This document shows positions 1 through 11,915 of a stretch of 64,000 nt of DNA, piece by piece. Each line of letters opens with the position of its first letter. Position 1 is the first letter of the stretch. The notes beneath the pieces are model-generated. The model was not told the origin of the DNA. It saw only the letters and a program-made list of their open reading frames with translations, and made no database searches. Made by a program: the position numbers and the translations under genes. The stretch covers positions 1-64,000 of the forward strand of contig OY723311.1 of assembly GCA_963210315.1 (NCBI GenBank). Direction: 5' to 3'. The DNA is from Rhynchopus euleeides. Its lineage: Eukaryota > Euglenozoa > Diplonemea > Diplonemida > Diplonemidae.

Positions 1-331
1 CCCACACAATCTTGGCAACCGGCACAATGAGCCTGTGAAAAGATCTTGTGACTGGCACACAACGAATGTGCTTGCCACACAGAATCTTCCAACTGGGCAC
101 CACAGGCATGTTGGGTTTGACTGGCACACACAATGAGCCTGTGAAAAGATCTCGCAACTGTCACAGTTGTGCTGGCCACAAGGTCTTGCAACAGGCACAA
201 TGTGCTTGTTAAAAGATCTTGCAACTGACACAGCCTGTCCCAGAATCTTGCAATTTGCTTTGCTTTGAGCCTGTCCCTCCCTTTGTACACAATGGGGGTG
301 GCTTGATGAGTACAATTCAGAAGACCATATT

Positions 332-451
332 GGATTCGGCCATACTCTGGTGAATACACCTCATCCCGCCTGATTTGAGAAGTTAAGCACCAGCAGGCCT
401 GGATAGTACTGACGTGGGTGACCAGTTGGGAAGTCCGGGTGCTTGAATCCT
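332..451 (+). rRNA. 5S ribosomal RNA, copy 1
   Basis: Aligns along its length with eukaryotic 5S rRNA: the CGGCCATAC start, the AGTTAAGC box A, GGCCTGG-TAGTACT, TGGG-GACC-type helix IV region and the CCGGGTGCTT end. The first bases GGATTC pair with GAATCC at the end to close helix I, which fixes the ends at about 332 and 450-452. A T-run (456-460) follows as an RNA polymerase III stop. The internal box A and box C supply the promoter, as in other 5S genes. The product is part of the large ribosomal subunit. Confidence 0.95.
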
Positions 452-455
452 ACAA

Positions 456-460
456 TTTTT
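456..460 (+). terminator. Pol III T-run after 5S rRNA
   Basis: Five T residues a few bases after the 5S 3' end; the same run follows each of the 17 copies at 1123-bp intervals. Confidence 0.7.
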
Positions 461-570
461 GTCGGATTTTGGCTGTGTTTTCCTATGCGTGTTGCACATC
501 GAGAATAGCGCCTGCAGCCACGGTACATCACCTTCGTGACAATGGGATGGACAGAACAGTCCAAAGAAAC

Positions 571-665
571 AAACGGCGGTCAGATTATCCTCAGAGAAAA
601 TATCTGAAATGGCAATGGGAATTTGTCCATTTTCTGGATATTTTTGGCAGGTTGGAGTGCTGCCA
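571..665 (+). ncRNA. Possible snRNA- or SL-RNA-like sequence between 5S and tRNA-Sec
   Basis: An ATTTTTGG run (640-647) resembles an Sm-protein binding site. It is followed by a GGCAG/CTGCC hairpin (646-650 with 660-664) and preceded by an AATGG/CCATT hairpin at about 613-631. Hairpin, single-stranded Sm site, 3' hairpin is the layout of the 3' half of Sm-class snRNAs and spliced-leader RNAs. I found no U1, U2, U4, U5 or known spliced-leader sequence upstream, so the identity is open and the 5' end is unknown. It recurs in all 17 units. Confidence 0.25.
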
Positions 666-685
666 GGACTTTGCAGGTCACTATT

Positions 686-772
686 GCCGGGATGAAATCA
701 ACTGGTGTTGGTTGCAGACTTCAAATCTGTAGGCGGGGTGACCCGCAGCGGTTCAATTCCGCCTTCGCGGTG
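686..772 (+). tRNA. tRNA-Sec (anticodon UCA), copy 1
   Basis: 87 nt, the usual eukaryotic tRNA-Sec length. The layout is the 9/4 form: 9-bp acceptor with position 8 a T-T mismatch also seen in human tRNA-Sec, and an extra G-G mismatch at position 5; a long D stem (AATCAAC/GTTGGTT) with a 4-nt TGGT loop; anticodon arm CAGA-CTTCAAA-TCTG with TCA at 721-723; long variable arm GCGGG/CCCGC; 4-bp T stem around TTCAATT; discriminator G. It reads UGA as selenocysteine after serylation and conversion, so the organism should make selenoproteins. A B box (GGTTCAATTCC) is present. Confidence 0.95.
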
Positions 773-774
773 CC

Positions 775-780
775 TTTTTT
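775..780 (+). terminator. Pol III T6 run after tRNA-Sec
   Basis: Six T residues two bases after the discriminator base; repeats with every tRNA-Sec copy. Confidence 0.8.
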
Positions 781-1100
781 CTGGGTGACAGCCCAGTGCC
801 ACTCTTGAAATCAGTCTGCTGAACACACAGTTCGGTTGTATCTTTCGTTGTATTGTATACTCCCCCCAGTGTTCCCTTCAACAGCCTCAAACCCTTCATT
901 TGGCCACATGGGGGCAGACAATGAAGTGCCTGCTGCCACACTGGAACAGCTTCCCTTCACCAGTTCTTCTCAGGCAAGGTGCCCACAAACTGGAGATGGA
1001 AAAATGCAGGCTTGTGGACCCTGCACACATCATCCTCCAGTTTTGTACACACCACACCCACATCCACGAAAAATACCTTGAAGACAGCTTGGTGCAAGGT

Positions 1101-1400
1101 CTTGCCAGAGGTGCAATCTCCTTCCCACACAATCTTGGCAACCGGCACAATGAGCCTGTGAAAAGATCTTGTGACTGGCACACAACGAATGTGCTTGCCA
1201 CACAGAATCTTCCAACTGGGCACCACAGGCATGTTGGGTTTGACTGGCACACACAATGAGCCTGTGAAAAGATCTCGCAACTGTCACAGTTGTGCTGGCC
1301 ACAAGGTCTTGCAACAGGCACAATGTGCTTGTTAAAAGATCTTGCAACTGACACAGCCTGTCCCAGAATCTTGCAATTTGCTTTGCTTTGAGCCTGTCCC
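1101..1400 (+). repeat. Degenerate ~33-bp subrepeats in the array spacer
   Basis: Within each unit spacer, variants of TCTTGCAACTGGCACAATG followed by GCCTGTGAAAAGA recur about seven or eight times with spacing near 30-60 bp. They look like decayed short tandem repeats of the type often seen in 5S spacers. I give one unit only; the others lie at multiples of 1123 bp. Confidence 0.7.
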
Positions 1401-1454
1401 TCCCTTTGTACACAATGGGGGTGGCTTGATGAGTACAATTCAGAAGACCATATT

Positions 1455-1574
1455 GGATTCGGCCATACTCTGGTGAATACACCTCATCCCGCCTGATTTG
1501 AGAAGTTAAGCACCAGCAGGCCTGGATAGTACTGACGTGGGTGACCAGTTGGGAAGTCCGGGTGCTTGAATCCT
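1455..1574 (+). rRNA. 5S ribosomal RNA, copy 2
   Basis: Copy 2 of 17, same sequence as 332-451, helix I GGATTC/GAATCC intact. Confidence 0.95.
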
Positions 1575-1808
1575 ACAATTTTTGTCGGATTTTGGCTGTG
1601 TTTTCCTATGCGTGTTGCACATCGAGAATAGCGCCTGCAGCCACGGTACATCACCTTCGTGACAATGGGATGGACAGAACAGTCCAAAGAAACAAACGGC
1701 GGTCAGATTATCCTCAGAGAAAATATCTGAAATGGCAATGGGAATTTGTCCATTTTCTGGATATTTTTGGCAGGTTGGAGTGCTGCCAGGACTTTGCAGG
1801 TCACTATT

Positions 1809-1895
1809 GCCGGGATGAAATCAACTGGTGTTGGTTGCAGACTTCAAATCTGTAGGCGGGGTGACCCGCAGCGGTTCAATTCCGCCTTCGCGGTG
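1809..1895 (+). tRNA. tRNA-Sec (UCA), copy 2
   Basis: Copy 2 of 17, same sequence as 686-772, followed by T6. Confidence 0.95.
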
Positions 1896-2577
1896 CCTTT
1901 TTTCTGGGTGACAGCCCAGTGCCACTCTTGAAATCAGTCTGCTGAACACACAGTTCGGTTGTATCTTTCGTTGTATTGTATACTCCCCCCAGTGTTCCCT
2001 TCAACAGCCTCAAACCCTTCATTTGGCCACATGGGGGCAGACAATGAAGTGCCTGCTGCCACACTGGAACAGCTTCCCTTCACCAGTTCTTCTCAGGCAA
2101 GGTGCCCACAAACTGGAGATGGAAAAATGCAGGCTTGTGGACCCTGCACACATCATCCTCCAGTTTTGTACACACCACACCCACATCCACGAAAAATACC
2201 TTGAAGACAGCTTGGTGCAAGGTCTTGCCAGAGGTGCAATCTCCTTCCCACACAATCTTGGCAACCGGCACAATGAGCCTGTGAAAAGATCTTGTGACTG
2301 GCACACAACGAATGTGCTTGCCACACAGAATCTTCCAACTGGGCACCACAGGCATGTTGGGTTTGACTGGCACACACAATGAGCCTGTGAAAAGATCTCG
2401 CAACTGTCACAGTTGTGCTGGCCACAAGGTCTTGCAACAGGCACAATGTGCTTGTTAAAAGATCTTGCAACTGACACAGCCTGTCCCAGAATCTTGCAAT
2501 TTGCTTTGCTTTGAGCCTGTCCCTCCCTTTGTACACAATGGGGGTGGCTTGATGAGTACAATTCAGAAGACCATATT

Positions 2578-2697
2578 GGATTCGGCCATACTCTGGTGAA
2601 TACACCTCATCCCGCCTGATTTGAGAAGTTAAGCACCAGCAGGCCTGGATAGTACTGACGTGGGTGACCAGTTGGGAAGTCCGGGTGCTTGAATCCT
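2578..2697 (+). rRNA. 5S ribosomal RNA, copy 3
   Basis: Copy 3 of 17, same sequence as 332-451. Confidence 0.95.
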
Positions 2698-2931
2698 ACA
2701 ATTTTTGTCGGATTTTGGCTGTGTTTTCCTATGCGTGTTGCACATCGAGAATAGCGCCTGCAGCCACGGTACATCACCTTCGTGACAATGGGATGGACAG
2801 AACAGTCCAAAGAAACAAACGGCGGTCAGATTATCCTCAGAGAAAATATCTGAAATGGCAATGGGAATTTGTCCATTTTCTGGATATTTTTGGCAGGTTG
2901 GAGTGCTGCCAGGACTTTGCAGGTCACTATT

Positions 2932-3018
2932 GCCGGGATGAAATCAACTGGTGTTGGTTGCAGACTTCAAATCTGTAGGCGGGGTGACCCGCAGCGGTTC
3001 AATTCCGCCTTCGCGGTG
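2932..3018 (+). tRNA. tRNA-Sec (UCA), copy 3
   Basis: Copy 3 of 17, same sequence as 686-772. Confidence 0.95.
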
Positions 3019-3700
3019 CCTTTTTTCTGGGTGACAGCCCAGTGCCACTCTTGAAATCAGTCTGCTGAACACACAGTTCGGTTGTATCTTTCGTTGTATT
3101 GTATACTCCCCCCAGTGTTCCCTTCAACAGCCTCAAACCCTTCATTTGGCCACATGGGGGCAGACAATGAAGTGCCTGCTGCCACACTGGAACAGCTTCC
3201 CTTCACCAGTTCTTCTCAGGCAAGGTGCCCACAAACTGGAGATGGAAAAATGCAGGCTTGTGGACCCTGCACACATCATCCTCCAGTTTTGTACACACCA
3301 CACCCACATCCACGAAAAATACCTTGAAGACAGCTTGGTGCAAGGTCTTGCCAGAGGTGCAATCTCCTTCCCACACAATCTTGGCAACCGGCACAATGAG
3401 CCTGTGAAAAGATCTTGTGACTGGCACACAACGAATGTGCTTGCCACACAGAATCTTCCAACTGGGCACCACAGGCATGTTGGGTTTGACTGGCACACAC
3501 AATGAGCCTGTGAAAAGATCTCGCAACTGTCACAGTTGTGCTGGCCACAAGGTCTTGCAACAGGCACAATGTGCTTGTTAAAAGATCTTGCAACTGACAC
3601 AGCCTGTCCCAGAATCTTGCAATTTGCTTTGCTTTGAGCCTGTCCCTCCCTTTGTACACAATGGGGGTGGCTTGATGAGTACAATTCAGAAGACCATATT

Positions 3701-3820
3701 GGATTCGGCCATACTCTGGTGAATACACCTCATCCCGCCTGATTTGAGAAGTTAAGCACCAGCAGGCCTGGATAGTACTGACGTGGGTGACCAGTTGGGA
3801 AGTCCGGGTGCTTGAATCCT
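3701..3820 (+). rRNA. 5S ribosomal RNA, copy 4
   Basis: Copy 4 of 17, same sequence as 332-451. Confidence 0.95.
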
Positions 3821-4054
3821 ACAATTTTTGTCGGATTTTGGCTGTGTTTTCCTATGCGTGTTGCACATCGAGAATAGCGCCTGCAGCCACGGTACATCAC
3901 CTTCGTGACAATGGGATGGACAGAACAGTCCAAAGAAACAAACGGCGGTCAGATTATCCTCAGAGAAAATATCTGAAATGGCAATGGGAATTTGTCCATT
4001 TTCTGGATATTTTTGGCAGGTTGGAGTGCTGCCAGGACTTTGCAGGTCACTATT

Positions 4055-4141
4055 GCCGGGATGAAATCAACTGGTGTTGGTTGCAGACTTCAAATCTGTA
4101 GGCGGGGTGACCCGCAGCGGTTCAATTCCGCCTTCGCGGTG
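4055..4141 (+). tRNA. tRNA-Sec (UCA), copy 4
   Basis: Copy 4 of 17, same sequence as 686-772. Confidence 0.95.
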
Positions 4142-4823
4142 CCTTTTTTCTGGGTGACAGCCCAGTGCCACTCTTGAAATCAGTCTGCTGAACACACAGT
4201 TCGGTTGTATCTTTCGTTGTATTGTATACTCCCCCCAGTGTTCCCTTCAACAGCCTCAAACCCTTCATTTGGCCACATGGGGGCAGACAATGAAGTGCCT
4301 GCTGCCACACTGGAACAGCTTCCCTTCACCAGTTCTTCTCAGGCAAGGTGCCCACAAACTGGAGATGGAAAAATGCAGGCTTGTGGACCCTGCACACATC
4401 ATCCTCCAGTTTTGTACACACCACACCCACATCCACGAAAAATACCTTGAAGACAGCTTGGTGCAAGGTCTTGCCAGAGGTGCAATCTCCTTCCCACACA
4501 ATCTTGGCAACCGGCACAATGAGCCTGTGAAAAGATCTTGTGACTGGCACACAACGAATGTGCTTGCCACACAGAATCTTCCAACTGGGCACCACAGGCA
4601 TGTTGGGTTTGACTGGCACACACAATGAGCCTGTGAAAAGATCTCGCAACTGTCACAGTTGTGCTGGCCACAAGGTCTTGCAACAGGCACAATGTGCTTG
4701 TTAAAAGATCTTGCAACTGACACAGCCTGTCCCAGAATCTTGCAATTTGCTTTGCTTTGAGCCTGTCCCTCCCTTTGTACACAATGGGGGTGGCTTGATG
4801 AGTACAATTCAGAAGACCATATT

Positions 4824-4943
4824 GGATTCGGCCATACTCTGGTGAATACACCTCATCCCGCCTGATTTGAGAAGTTAAGCACCAGCAGGCCTGGATAGTA
4901 CTGACGTGGGTGACCAGTTGGGAAGTCCGGGTGCTTGAATCCT
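4824..4943 (+). rRNA. 5S ribosomal RNA, copy 5
   Basis: Copy 5 of 17, same sequence as 332-451. Confidence 0.95.
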
Positions 4944-5177
4944 ACAATTTTTGTCGGATTTTGGCTGTGTTTTCCTATGCGTGTTGCACATCGAGAATAG
5001 CGCCTGCAGCCACGGTACATCACCTTCGTGACAATGGGATGGACAGAACAGTCCAAAGAAACAAACGGCGGTCAGATTATCCTCAGAGAAAATATCTGAA
5101 ATGGCAATGGGAATTTGTCCATTTTCTGGATATTTTTGGCAGGTTGGAGTGCTGCCAGGACTTTGCAGGTCACTATT

Positions 5178-5264
5178 GCCGGGATGAAATCAACTGGTGT
5201 TGGTTGCAGACTTCAAATCTGTAGGCGGGGTGACCCGCAGCGGTTCAATTCCGCCTTCGCGGTG
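5178..5264 (+). tRNA. tRNA-Sec (UCA), copy 5
   Basis: Copy 5 of 17, same sequence as 686-772. Confidence 0.95.
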
Positions 5265-5946
5265 CCTTTTTTCTGGGTGACAGCCCAGTGCCACTCTTGA
5301 AATCAGTCTGCTGAACACACAGTTCGGTTGTATCTTTCGTTGTATTGTATACTCCCCCCAGTGTTCCCTTCAACAGCCTCAAACCCTTCATTTGGCCACA
5401 TGGGGGCAGACAATGAAGTGCCTGCTGCCACACTGGAACAGCTTCCCTTCACCAGTTCTTCTCAGGCAAGGTGCCCACAAACTGGAGATGGAAAAATGCA
5501 GGCTTGTGGACCCTGCACACATCATCCTCCAGTTTTGTACACACCACACCCACATCCACGAAAAATACCTTGAAGACAGCTTGGTGCAAGGTCTTGCCAG
5601 AGGTGCAATCTCCTTCCCACACAATCTTGGCAACCGGCACAATGAGCCTGTGAAAAGATCTTGTGACTGGCACACAACGAATGTGCTTGCCACACAGAAT
5701 CTTCCAACTGGGCACCACAGGCATGTTGGGTTTGACTGGCACACACAATGAGCCTGTGAAAAGATCTCGCAACTGTCACAGTTGTGCTGGCCACAAGGTC
5801 TTGCAACAGGCACAATGTGCTTGTTAAAAGATCTTGCAACTGACACAGCCTGTCCCAGAATCTTGCAATTTGCTTTGCTTTGAGCCTGTCCCTCCCTTTG
5901 TACACAATGGGGGTGGCTTGATGAGTACAATTCAGAAGACCATATT

Positions 5947-6066
5947 GGATTCGGCCATACTCTGGTGAATACACCTCATCCCGCCTGATTTGAGAAGTTA
6001 AGCACCAGCAGGCCTGGATAGTACTGACGTGGGTGACCAGTTGGGAAGTCCGGGTGCTTGAATCCT
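5947..6066 (+). rRNA. 5S ribosomal RNA, copy 6
   Basis: Copy 6 of 17, same sequence as 332-451. Confidence 0.95.
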
Positions 6067-6300
6067 ACAATTTTTGTCGGATTTTGGCTGTGTTTTCCTA
6101 TGCGTGTTGCACATCGAGAATAGCGCCTGCAGCCACGGTACATCACCTTCGTGACAATGGGATGGACAGAACAGTCCAAAGAAACAAACGGCGGTCAGAT
6201 TATCCTCAGAGAAAATATCTGAAATGGCAATGGGAATTTGTCCATTTTCTGGATATTTTTGGCAGGTTGGAGTGCTGCCAGGACTTTGCAGGTCACTATT

Positions 6301-6387
6301 GCCGGGATGAAATCAACTGGTGTTGGTTGCAGACTTCAAATCTGTAGGCGGGGTGACCCGCAGCGGTTCAATTCCGCCTTCGCGGTG
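6301..6387 (+). tRNA. tRNA-Sec (UCA), copy 6
   Basis: Copy 6 of 17, same sequence as 686-772. Confidence 0.95.
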
Positions 6388-7069
6388 CCTTTTTTCTGGG
6401 TGACAGCCCAGTGCCACTCTTGAAATCAGTCTGCTGAACACACAGTTCGGTTGTATCTTTCGTTGTATTGTATACTCCCCCCAGTGTTCCCTTCAACAGC
6501 CTCAAACCCTTCATTTGGCCACATGGGGGCAGACAATGAAGTGCCTGCTGCCACACTGGAACAGCTTCCCTTCACCAGTTCTTCTCAGGCAAGGTGCCCA
6601 CAAACTGGAGATGGAAAAATGCAGGCTTGTGGACCCTGCACACATCATCCTCCAGTTTTGTACACACCACACCCACATCCACGAAAAATACCTTGAAGAC
6701 AGCTTGGTGCAAGGTCTTGCCAGAGGTGCAATCTCCTTCCCACACAATCTTGGCAACCGGCACAATGAGCCTGTGAAAAGATCTTGTGACTGGCACACAA
6801 CGAATGTGCTTGCCACACAGAATCTTCCAACTGGGCACCACAGGCATGTTGGGTTTGACTGGCACACACAATGAGCCTGTGAAAAGATCTCGCAACTGTC
6901 ACAGTTGTGCTGGCCACAAGGTCTTGCAACAGGCACAATGTGCTTGTTAAAAGATCTTGCAACTGACACAGCCTGTCCCAGAATCTTGCAATTTGCTTTG
7001 CTTTGAGCCTGTCCCTCCCTTTGTACACAATGGGGGTGGCTTGATGAGTACAATTCAGAAGACCATATT

Positions 7070-7189
7070 GGATTCGGCCATACTCTGGTGAATACACCTC
7101 ATCCCGCCTGATTTGAGAAGTTAAGCACCAGCAGGCCTGGATAGTACTGACGTGGGTGACCAGTTGGGAAGTCCGGGTGCTTGAATCCT
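7070..7189 (+). rRNA. 5S ribosomal RNA, copy 7
   Basis: Copy 7 of 17, same sequence as 332-451. Confidence 0.95.
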
Positions 7190-7423
7190 ACAATTTTTGT
7201 CGGATTTTGGCTGTGTTTTCCTATGCGTGTTGCACATCGAGAATAGCGCCTGCAGCCACGGTACATCACCTTCGTGACAATGGGATGGACAGAACAGTCC
7301 AAAGAAACAAACGGCGGTCAGATTATCCTCAGAGAAAATATCTGAAATGGCAATGGGAATTTGTCCATTTTCTGGATATTTTTGGCAGGTTGGAGTGCTG
7401 CCAGGACTTTGCAGGTCACTATT

Positions 7424-7510
7424 GCCGGGATGAAATCAACTGGTGTTGGTTGCAGACTTCAAATCTGTAGGCGGGGTGACCCGCAGCGGTTCAATTCCGC
7501 CTTCGCGGTG
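7424..7510 (+). tRNA. tRNA-Sec (UCA), copy 7
   Basis: Copy 7 of 17, same sequence as 686-772. Confidence 0.95.
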
Positions 7511-8192
7511 CCTTTTTTCTGGGTGACAGCCCAGTGCCACTCTTGAAATCAGTCTGCTGAACACACAGTTCGGTTGTATCTTTCGTTGTATTGTATACTC
7601 CCCCCAGTGTTCCCTTCAACAGCCTCAAACCCTTCATTTGGCCACATGGGGGCAGACAATGAAGTGCCTGCTGCCACACTGGAACAGCTTCCCTTCACCA
7701 GTTCTTCTCAGGCAAGGTGCCCACAAACTGGAGATGGAAAAATGCAGGCTTGTGGACCCTGCACACATCATCCTCCAGTTTTGTACACACCACACCCACA
7801 TCCACGAAAAATACCTTGAAGACAGCTTGGTGCAAGGTCTTGCCAGAGGTGCAATCTCCTTCCCACACAATCTTGGCAACCGGCACAATGAGCCTGTGAA
7901 AAGATCTTGTGACTGGCACACAACGAATGTGCTTGCCACACAGAATCTTCCAACTGGGCACCACAGGCATGTTGGGTTTGACTGGCACACACAATGAGCC
8001 TGTGAAAAGATCTCGCAACTGTCACAGTTGTGCTGGCCACAAGGTCTTGCAACAGGCACAATGTGCTTGTTAAAAGATCTTGCAACTGACACAGCCTGTC
8101 CCAGAATCTTGCAATTTGCTTTGCTTTGAGCCTGTCCCTCCCTTTGTACACAATGGGGGTGGCTTGATGAGTACAATTCAGAAGACCATATT

Positions 8193-8312
8193 GGATTCGG
8201 CCATACTCTGGTGAATACACCTCATCCCGCCTGATTTGAGAAGTTAAGCACCAGCAGGCCTGGATAGTACTGACGTGGGTGACCAGTTGGGAAGTCCGGG
8301 TGCTTGAATCCT
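8193..8312 (+). rRNA. 5S ribosomal RNA, copy 8
   Basis: Copy 8 of 17, same sequence as 332-451. Confidence 0.95.
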
Positions 8313-8546
8313 ACAATTTTTGTCGGATTTTGGCTGTGTTTTCCTATGCGTGTTGCACATCGAGAATAGCGCCTGCAGCCACGGTACATCACCTTCGTGA
8401 CAATGGGATGGACAGAACAGTCCAAAGAAACAAACGGCGGTCAGATTATCCTCAGAGAAAATATCTGAAATGGCAATGGGAATTTGTCCATTTTCTGGAT
8501 ATTTTTGGCAGGTTGGAGTGCTGCCAGGACTTTGCAGGTCACTATT

Positions 8547-8633
8547 GCCGGGATGAAATCAACTGGTGTTGGTTGCAGACTTCAAATCTGTAGGCGGGGT
8601 GACCCGCAGCGGTTCAATTCCGCCTTCGCGGTG
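8547..8633 (+). tRNA. tRNA-Sec (UCA), copy 8
   Basis: Copy 8 of 17, same sequence as 686-772. Confidence 0.95.
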
Positions 8634-9315
8634 CCTTTTTTCTGGGTGACAGCCCAGTGCCACTCTTGAAATCAGTCTGCTGAACACACAGTTCGGTTGT
8701 ATCTTTCGTTGTATTGTATACTCCCCCCAGTGTTCCCTTCAACAGCCTCAAACCCTTCATTTGGCCACATGGGGGCAGACAATGAAGTGCCTGCTGCCAC
8801 ACTGGAACAGCTTCCCTTCACCAGTTCTTCTCAGGCAAGGTGCCCACAAACTGGAGATGGAAAAATGCAGGCTTGTGGACCCTGCACACATCATCCTCCA
8901 GTTTTGTACACACCACACCCACATCCACGAAAAATACCTTGAAGACAGCTTGGTGCAAGGTCTTGCCAGAGGTGCAATCTCCTTCCCACACAATCTTGGC
9001 AACCGGCACAATGAGCCTGTGAAAAGATCTTGTGACTGGCACACAACGAATGTGCTTGCCACACAGAATCTTCCAACTGGGCACCACAGGCATGTTGGGT
9101 TTGACTGGCACACACAATGAGCCTGTGAAAAGATCTCGCAACTGTCACAGTTGTGCTGGCCACAAGGTCTTGCAACAGGCACAATGTGCTTGTTAAAAGA
9201 TCTTGCAACTGACACAGCCTGTCCCAGAATCTTGCAATTTGCTTTGCTTTGAGCCTGTCCCTCCCTTTGTACACAATGGGGGTGGCTTGATGAGTACAAT
9301 TCAGAAGACCATATT

Positions 9316-9435
9316 GGATTCGGCCATACTCTGGTGAATACACCTCATCCCGCCTGATTTGAGAAGTTAAGCACCAGCAGGCCTGGATAGTACTGACGTG
9401 GGTGACCAGTTGGGAAGTCCGGGTGCTTGAATCCT
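9316..9435 (+). rRNA. 5S ribosomal RNA, copy 9
   Basis: Copy 9 of 17, same sequence as 332-451. Confidence 0.95.
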
Positions 9436-9669
9436 ACAATTTTTGTCGGATTTTGGCTGTGTTTTCCTATGCGTGTTGCACATCGAGAATAGCGCCTGCA
9501 GCCACGGTACATCACCTTCGTGACAATGGGATGGACAGAACAGTCCAAAGAAACAAACGGCGGTCAGATTATCCTCAGAGAAAATATCTGAAATGGCAAT
9601 GGGAATTTGTCCATTTTCTGGATATTTTTGGCAGGTTGGAGTGCTGCCAGGACTTTGCAGGTCACTATT

Positions 9670-9756
9670 GCCGGGATGAAATCAACTGGTGTTGGTTGCA
9701 GACTTCAAATCTGTAGGCGGGGTGACCCGCAGCGGTTCAATTCCGCCTTCGCGGTG
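9670..9756 (+). tRNA. tRNA-Sec (UCA), copy 9
   Basis: Copy 9 of 17, same sequence as 686-772. Confidence 0.95.
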
Positions 9757-10438
9757 CCTTTTTTCTGGGTGACAGCCCAGTGCCACTCTTGAAATCAGTC
9801 TGCTGAACACACAGTTCGGTTGTATCTTTCGTTGTATTGTATACTCCCCCCAGTGTTCCCTTCAACAGCCTCAAACCCTTCATTTGGCCACATGGGGGCA
9901 GACAATGAAGTGCCTGCTGCCACACTGGAACAGCTTCCCTTCACCAGTTCTTCTCAGGCAAGGTGCCCACAAACTGGAGATGGAAAAATGCAGGCTTGTG
10001 GACCCTGCACACATCATCCTCCAGTTTTGTACACACCACACCCACATCCACGAAAAATACCTTGAAGACAGCTTGGTGCAAGGTCTTGCCAGAGGTGCAA
10101 TCTCCTTCCCACACAATCTTGGCAACCGGCACAATGAGCCTGTGAAAAGATCTTGTGACTGGCACACAACGAATGTGCTTGCCACACAGAATCTTCCAAC
10201 TGGGCACCACAGGCATGTTGGGTTTGACTGGCACACACAATGAGCCTGTGAAAAGATCTCGCAACTGTCACAGTTGTGCTGGCCACAAGGTCTTGCAACA
10301 GGCACAATGTGCTTGTTAAAAGATCTTGCAACTGACACAGCCTGTCCCAGAATCTTGCAATTTGCTTTGCTTTGAGCCTGTCCCTCCCTTTGTACACAAT
10401 GGGGGTGGCTTGATGAGTACAATTCAGAAGACCATATT

Positions 10439-10558
10439 GGATTCGGCCATACTCTGGTGAATACACCTCATCCCGCCTGATTTGAGAAGTTAAGCACCAG
10501 CAGGCCTGGATAGTACTGACGTGGGTGACCAGTTGGGAAGTCCGGGTGCTTGAATCCT
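10439..10558 (+). rRNA. 5S ribosomal RNA, copy 10
   Basis: Copy 10 of 17, same sequence as 332-451. Confidence 0.95.
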
Positions 10559-10792
10559 ACAATTTTTGTCGGATTTTGGCTGTGTTTTCCTATGCGTGTT
10601 GCACATCGAGAATAGCGCCTGCAGCCACGGTACATCACCTTCGTGACAATGGGATGGACAGAACAGTCCAAAGAAACAAACGGCGGTCAGATTATCCTCA
10701 GAGAAAATATCTGAAATGGCAATGGGAATTTGTCCATTTTCTGGATATTTTTGGCAGGTTGGAGTGCTGCCAGGACTTTGCAGGTCACTATT

Positions 10793-10879
10793 GCCGGGAT
10801 GAAATCAACTGGTGTTGGTTGCAGACTTCAAATCTGTAGGCGGGGTGACCCGCAGCGGTTCAATTCCGCCTTCGCGGTG
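10793..10879 (+). tRNA. tRNA-Sec (UCA), copy 10
   Basis: Copy 10 of 17, same sequence as 686-772. Confidence 0.95.
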
Positions 10880-11561
10880 CCTTTTTTCTGGGTGACAGCC
10901 CAGTGCCACTCTTGAAATCAGTCTGCTGAACACACAGTTCGGTTGTATCTTTCGTTGTATTGTATACTCCCCCCAGTGTTCCCTTCAACAGCCTCAAACC
11001 CTTCATTTGGCCACATGGGGGCAGACAATGAAGTGCCTGCTGCCACACTGGAACAGCTTCCCTTCACCAGTTCTTCTCAGGCAAGGTGCCCACAAACTGG
11101 AGATGGAAAAATGCAGGCTTGTGGACCCTGCACACATCATCCTCCAGTTTTGTACACACCACACCCACATCCACGAAAAATACCTTGAAGACAGCTTGGT
11201 GCAAGGTCTTGCCAGAGGTGCAATCTCCTTCCCACACAATCTTGGCAACCGGCACAATGAGCCTGTGAAAAGATCTTGTGACTGGCACACAACGAATGTG
11301 CTTGCCACACAGAATCTTCCAACTGGGCACCACAGGCATGTTGGGTTTGACTGGCACACACAATGAGCCTGTGAAAAGATCTCGCAACTGTCACAGTTGT
11401 GCTGGCCACAAGGTCTTGCAACAGGCACAATGTGCTTGTTAAAAGATCTTGCAACTGACACAGCCTGTCCCAGAATCTTGCAATTTGCTTTGCTTTGAGC
11501 CTGTCCCTCCCTTTGTACACAATGGGGGTGGCTTGATGAGTACAATTCAGAAGACCATATT

Positions 11562-11681
11562 GGATTCGGCCATACTCTGGTGAATACACCTCATCCCGCC
11601 TGATTTGAGAAGTTAAGCACCAGCAGGCCTGGATAGTACTGACGTGGGTGACCAGTTGGGAAGTCCGGGTGCTTGAATCCT
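11562..11681 (+). rRNA. 5S ribosomal RNA, copy 11
   Basis: Copy 11 of 17, same sequence as 332-451. Confidence 0.95.
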
Positions 11682-11915
11682 ACAATTTTTGTCGGATTTT
11701 GGCTGTGTTTTCCTATGCGTGTTGCACATCGAGAATAGCGCCTGCAGCCACGGTACATCACCTTCGTGACAATGGGATGGACAGAACAGTCCAAAGAAAC
11801 AAACGGCGGTCAGATTATCCTCAGAGAAAATATCTGAAATGGCAATGGGAATTTGTCCATTTTCTGGATATTTTTGGCAGGTTGGAGTGCTGCCAGGACT
11901 TTGCAGGTCACTATT

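Noticed and set aside
452..530. Known spliced-leader sequences (kinetoplastid, diplonemid, dinoflagellate types)
   Set aside because: GGATTTTGGCTG after the 5S gene loosely recalls the dinoflagellate leader, but the donor GT and flanking bases do not match; no known leader was recognised.
361..1482. Open frames of 60-180 codons on both strands of each array unit
   Set aside because: They overlap the 5S and tRNA-Sec genes or each other, recur only because the unit recurs, and have no protein-like composition.
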